NCBI GenBank assembly: GCA_035556515.1
Contig: DATMEO010000071.1
Location: forward strand, 1-7,248
Length of the DNA: 7,248 nucleotides
Source of the DNA: Gaiellasilicea sp035556515
GTDB taxonomy: Bacteria > Actinomycetota > Thermoleophilia > Gaiellales > Gaiellaceae
Reading direction: 5' to 3'
Part shown: piece after piece, positions 4,770-7,248 of the stretch
How the letters are laid out: every line of letters begins with the position of its first letter
Numbering within the stretch: position 1 is the first letter of the stretch
Position numbers and translations under genes: made by a program
Notes under the pieces: model-generated
What the model was told of the DNA's origin: nothing
The model's input: only the letters and a program-made list of their open reading frames with translations
Databases searched by the model: none

Positions 4770-7248
4770 ATGAGCACGGTACTGGGGCAGGTTGCCTCGA
4801 CGTCCGTCGAGATCGGTGGCAAGGAGATCACCTTCGAGACGGGTAAATTCGCCAAGCAGGCGGACGGCGCAGTCGTCGTTCGCTCCGGCGACACAATGGT
4901 TCTGGCGACGGCCGTCGGCCGTCCCGAGGCGCGCGAGGGAGCGGACTTCTTCCCGCTCACCGTCGACGTCGAAGAGCGCGCGTACGCCGCAGGGAAGATT
5001 CCCGGCGGCTTCTTCAAGCGGGAAGGGCGCGCCACCGAGCGCGCGACGCTGACCGCACGCATGATCGACCGCCCGATCCGGCCGCTCTGGCCGAAGGGCT
5101 TCCGCAACGAGGTGCAGGTGATCTGCACGGTGCTGTCGGCCGACCTCGTCACGCCGCACGACATCCTCTGCATCAACGGCGCCTCGGCGGCGCTGATGCT
5201 CTCGCCGCTGCCGTTCTTCGGCCCGGTGGGCGCGGTCCGGATCGGCCGGATCGACGGTGAGTTCGTCGTCAACCCGACCCACGAGCAGAACTTCGAGGAG
5301 TCGGCGCTCGACCTGATCGTCGTCGGCACGAAGGACGGCCTGACGATGATCGAGGCAGGCGCCTCGGAGGTCGCCGAGGACGTGCTGCTCGAGGCCTTCG
5401 AGCTCGCGCATCAGGAGATCCGCAAGCTCTGCGAGGCGCAGGAGGACCTGCGCCGCCAGGCGGGCAAGGCGAAGTGGCTCGACCTGGACGTCACCGCCGA
5501 GATCGAGAGCTCGCACGGGCACACGATCTGGGAGCGGATCCAGCAGGACGGCCTCCGCGAGGCGGCGTCGGTCGAGTCGGCGATCCTCGCCGAGCTCGCG
5601 CCAGAGCTGTCGATGGACTCGGGCGACGAGGACATCCAGCGGCAGGTGCAGGTCAAGGCGAGCATCGCGATGCTGCTCGAGAAGCAGCGGCTCGCGGCCG
5701 TCGAGGGCCCGGTCCGGGAGCAGTTCGAAGTGGACCTGCGTGCCCTCACGGACGCCGAGGACGACTCGAAGGAGCTCAAGTCCGCGAAGCGGCACCTGCT
5801 CTTCGACCGGATCGTCGAGACCGTCGAGCTGCCCTTCCCGGTCGGCCCTGCGACGGTCGACGGCGACGCGCCGACCGTCAAGGACGCGCTCACCAAGAGC
5901 TACGTCAAGAAGGCCGCCGAGGCGATCTACAAGGACCTCGTCCGCAAGAAGATCGCGATCGACAAGCGCCGGCCCGACGGTCGCGCCACCGACGAGATCC
6001 GGCCGATCGAGTGCGAGGTGACAGTCAGTCCCCGCGCGCACGGCACGGGCCTCTTCCAGCGCGGCCAGACGCAGGTGCTCTCGCTGCTGACGCTCGGCAC
6101 GGCGAAGGAGGGTCAGCGGATCGACGACCTCTCGCTCGAGACCGACCGCCGCTTCATGCACCACTACAACTTCCCGCCCTACTCGGTCGGGGAGACGGGC
6201 TTCATGCGGGGCCCGAAGCGGCGTGACATCGGCCACGGTGCGCTGGCGCAGCGGGCACTCGAGGCGGTCATCCCGTCGGCCGAGGACTTCCCGTACACGA
6301 TCCGGATCGTCTCGGAGACGCTGGAGTCGAACGGCTCCTCGTCGATGGGATCGGTCTGCGGCTCGACGCTCGCGCTGATGGATGCGGGCGTCCCGATCAC
6401 GGCGCCGGTCTCCGGCATCGCGATGGGCCTCGTCAAGGAGGGCGACGACTACGTCATCCTCACCGACATCCAGGGCGCGGAGGACCACCTGGGCGACATG
6501 GACTTCAAGGTCGCCGGCACGAGAGACGGGATCACCGCGCTGCAGATGGACATCAAGATCACAGGCGTCACGCAGGAGATCATGCGCGGCGCTCTCGATC
6601 AGGCCAACCAGGCCCGCAACTTCATCCTCGACCGGATGCTCGAGGCGCTGCCCGAGGCCCGGACGGAGCTGGCGGCGCACGCGCCGCGGATCTCCTCGAT
6701 CCAGATCAACCCGGACTTCATCGGGATGGTGATCGGCAAGGGCGGCGAGACGATCCGCTCGCTCGAGTCGGAGTACGACGTCCAGATCGACATCGAGGAG
6801 GACGGCACGATCCTCGTCTACGCGACCGAGGGCACGAAGGCAGACGCGGCGATCGGAGCGATCGCGGCGCTGACCAAGGAGCCCGAGGTGGGGGACACCT
6901 TCACCGGCAAGGTCGTGAAGACGACGCAGTTCGGCGCCTTCGTCGAGCTGAAGAAGGGCACCGACGGCCTGCTCCACGTCTCGAACGTGGGCCCGGGCCG
7001 GGTCGCGCACATCGAGGACGTGATGGCGCGCGGCGACGTCGTCGACGTGATTGTGCAGGAGGTGGACAAGGCGCGGGGCCGGATCGGCCTCAAGCTCGTC
7101 CACAAGCACGAGGACGGGCGGCTCGTCGAGCCGGAGGAGCTGATCGAGCGGGCGAAGTCGGCACCGCCGCGGCCTCCGGAGGAGGAGCGCCCGCGCCGCG
7201 ACGGCGATCGCGGCCGCGGTGGCCGCGACCGCGGCCCGCGCCGCGACT
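4770..7248 (+). CDS. pnp: Polynucleotide phosphorylase (PNPase), 3' end outside the window
   Basis: The 826 visible residues encode PNPase, which degrades RNA 3'-5' with phosphate, releasing nucleoside diphosphates, and works as a cytosolic trimer. The start ATG has GGAGG 7 nt upstream. Domains in order are: first RNase PH core (about 12-150, with FFKREGR at 81-87), helical linker (about 236-400), second RNase PH core (about 400-620), KH domain (about 640-700, GKGG at 656-659) and S1 domain (about 708-778). Catalytic positions of the second core are intact: GSSSM at 522-526 and DHLGDMDFK at 572-580, where D572, D578 and K580 correspond to E. coli D486, D492 and K494. The constant offset shows the linker is about 80 residues longer than in E. 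coli. The protein ends, as far as visible, in an Arg/Gly/Asp-rich tail from about 806. Lying downstream of rpsO and a long leader hairpin, it is probably autoregulated. Confidence 0.97.
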   Translation, partial: MSTVLGQVASTSVEIGGKEITFETGKFAKQADGAVVVRSGDTMVLATAVGRPEAREGADFFPLTVDVEERAYAAGKIPGGFFKREGRATERATLTARMIDRPIRPLWPKGFRNEVQVICTVLSADLVTPHDILCINGASAALMLSPLPFFGPVGAVRIGRIDGEFVVNPTHEQNFEESALDLIVVGTKDGLTMIEAGASEVAEDVLLEAFELAHQEIRKLCEAQEDLRRQAGKAKWLDLDVTAEIESSHGHTIWERIQQDGLREAASVESAILAELAPELSMDSGDEDIQRQVQVKASIAMLLEKQRLAAVEGPVREQFEVDLRALTDAEDDSKELKSAKRHLLFDRIVETVELPFPVGPATVDGDAPTVKDALTKSYVKKAAEAIYKDLVRKKIAIDKRRPDGRATDEIRPIECEVTVSPRAHGTGLFQRGQTQVLSLLTLGTAKEGQRIDDLSLETDRRFMHHYNFPPYSVGETGFMRGPKRRDIGHGALAQRALEAVIPSAEDFPYTIRIVSETLESNGSSSMGSVCGSTLALMDAGVPITAPVSGIAMGLVKEGDDYVILTDIQGAEDHLGDMDFKVAGTRDGITALQMDIKITGVTQEIMRGALDQANQARNFILDRMLEALPEARTELAAHAPRISSIQINPDFIGMVIGKGGETIRSLESEYDVQIDIEEDGTILVYATEGTKADAAIGAIAALTKEPEVGDTFTGKVVKTTQFGAFVELKKGTDGLLHVSNVGPGRVAHIEDVMARGDVVDVIVQEVDKARGRIGLKLVHKHEDGRLVEPEELIERAKSAPPRPPEEERPRRDGDRGRGGRDRGPRRD

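Noticed and set aside
2908..4773. Long plus-strand open frame (621 codons) opposite the GGT-like gene and running through rpsO.
   Set aside because: Low-complexity Arg/Ala-rich translation, antisense to a well-supported GGT-family gene and out of frame with rpsO; a composition artefact.
4650..7109. Very long open frame on the minus strand opposite pnp (819 codons), rich in Arg, Leu, Asp and Val.
   Set aside because: It is a shadow of pnp caused by high GC and codon bias. The plus-strand product matches PNPase from end to end and the antisense product has no recognisable domain.
7209..7245. Dense GC palindromes near the window end (for example CGCGGCC...GGCCGCG, 7-bp arms).
   Set aside because: They arise from alternating Arg, Gly and Asp codons in the PNPase tail and need no separate explanation.

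Overview
The window is a piece of a high-GC bacterial chromosome. It fits an actinobacterium, perhaps a deep-branching lineage such as Thermoleophilia. The pointers are strong G/C bias at third codon positions, a GTG start, 1-4 nt gene overlaps, TANNNT-type -10 elements, an apparently leaderless gene, and the character of the proteins. The lineage is inferred from style and recalled homologues, not from a search.

Layout, left to right: the 3' end of ribF (riboflavin kinase/FAD synthetase, to 236). A tightly packed ABC exporter operon follows: a NodI/DrrA-type ATPase (260-1180) and two paralogous ABC-2 permeases (1180-1956, 1953-2744). Next is a small zinc-ribbon protein (2775-3008), whose tail runs into the convergent gene for a divergent gamma-glutamyltransferase-family Ntn-hydrolase (2938-4296, minus strand). 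After a 94-nt divergent promoter region come rpsO (ribosomal protein S15, 4391-4660) and pnp (polynucleotide phosphorylase, 4770 to beyond the window). No gene-free stretch exceeds about 110 bases. I see no tRNA, rRNA, CRISPR array, insertion sequence or phage gene.

How the parts relate: ribF, rpsO and pnp belong to a widely conserved translation/RNA-decay neighbourhood. Here about 4.1 kb of accessory genes (exporter, zinc ribbon, GGT-like enzyme) lies between ribF and rpsO. The ATPase and two permeases probably assemble into one heteromeric exporter of unknown substrate. rpsO and pnp are probably co-transcribed and separated by a processing element.

The most interesting signals are RNA-level. 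The rpsO-pnp spacer encodes a long hairpin (17 of 18 positions paired, about 40-nt loop) like the RNase III-processed pnp leader known from other bacteria. Its downstream arm can instead pair over 10 positions with the region containing the whole pnp Shine-Dalgarno sequence, giving a plausible mutually exclusive switch for PNPase autocontrol. The rpsO leader also carries an 8-base anti-Shine-Dalgarno segment that can take part in a competing stem, as expected of an S15 autoregulatory leader. At protein level, the PNPase linker between its two RNase PH cores is roughly 80 residues longer than in E. coli, and the GGT homologue lacks the canonical substrate-binding arginine.
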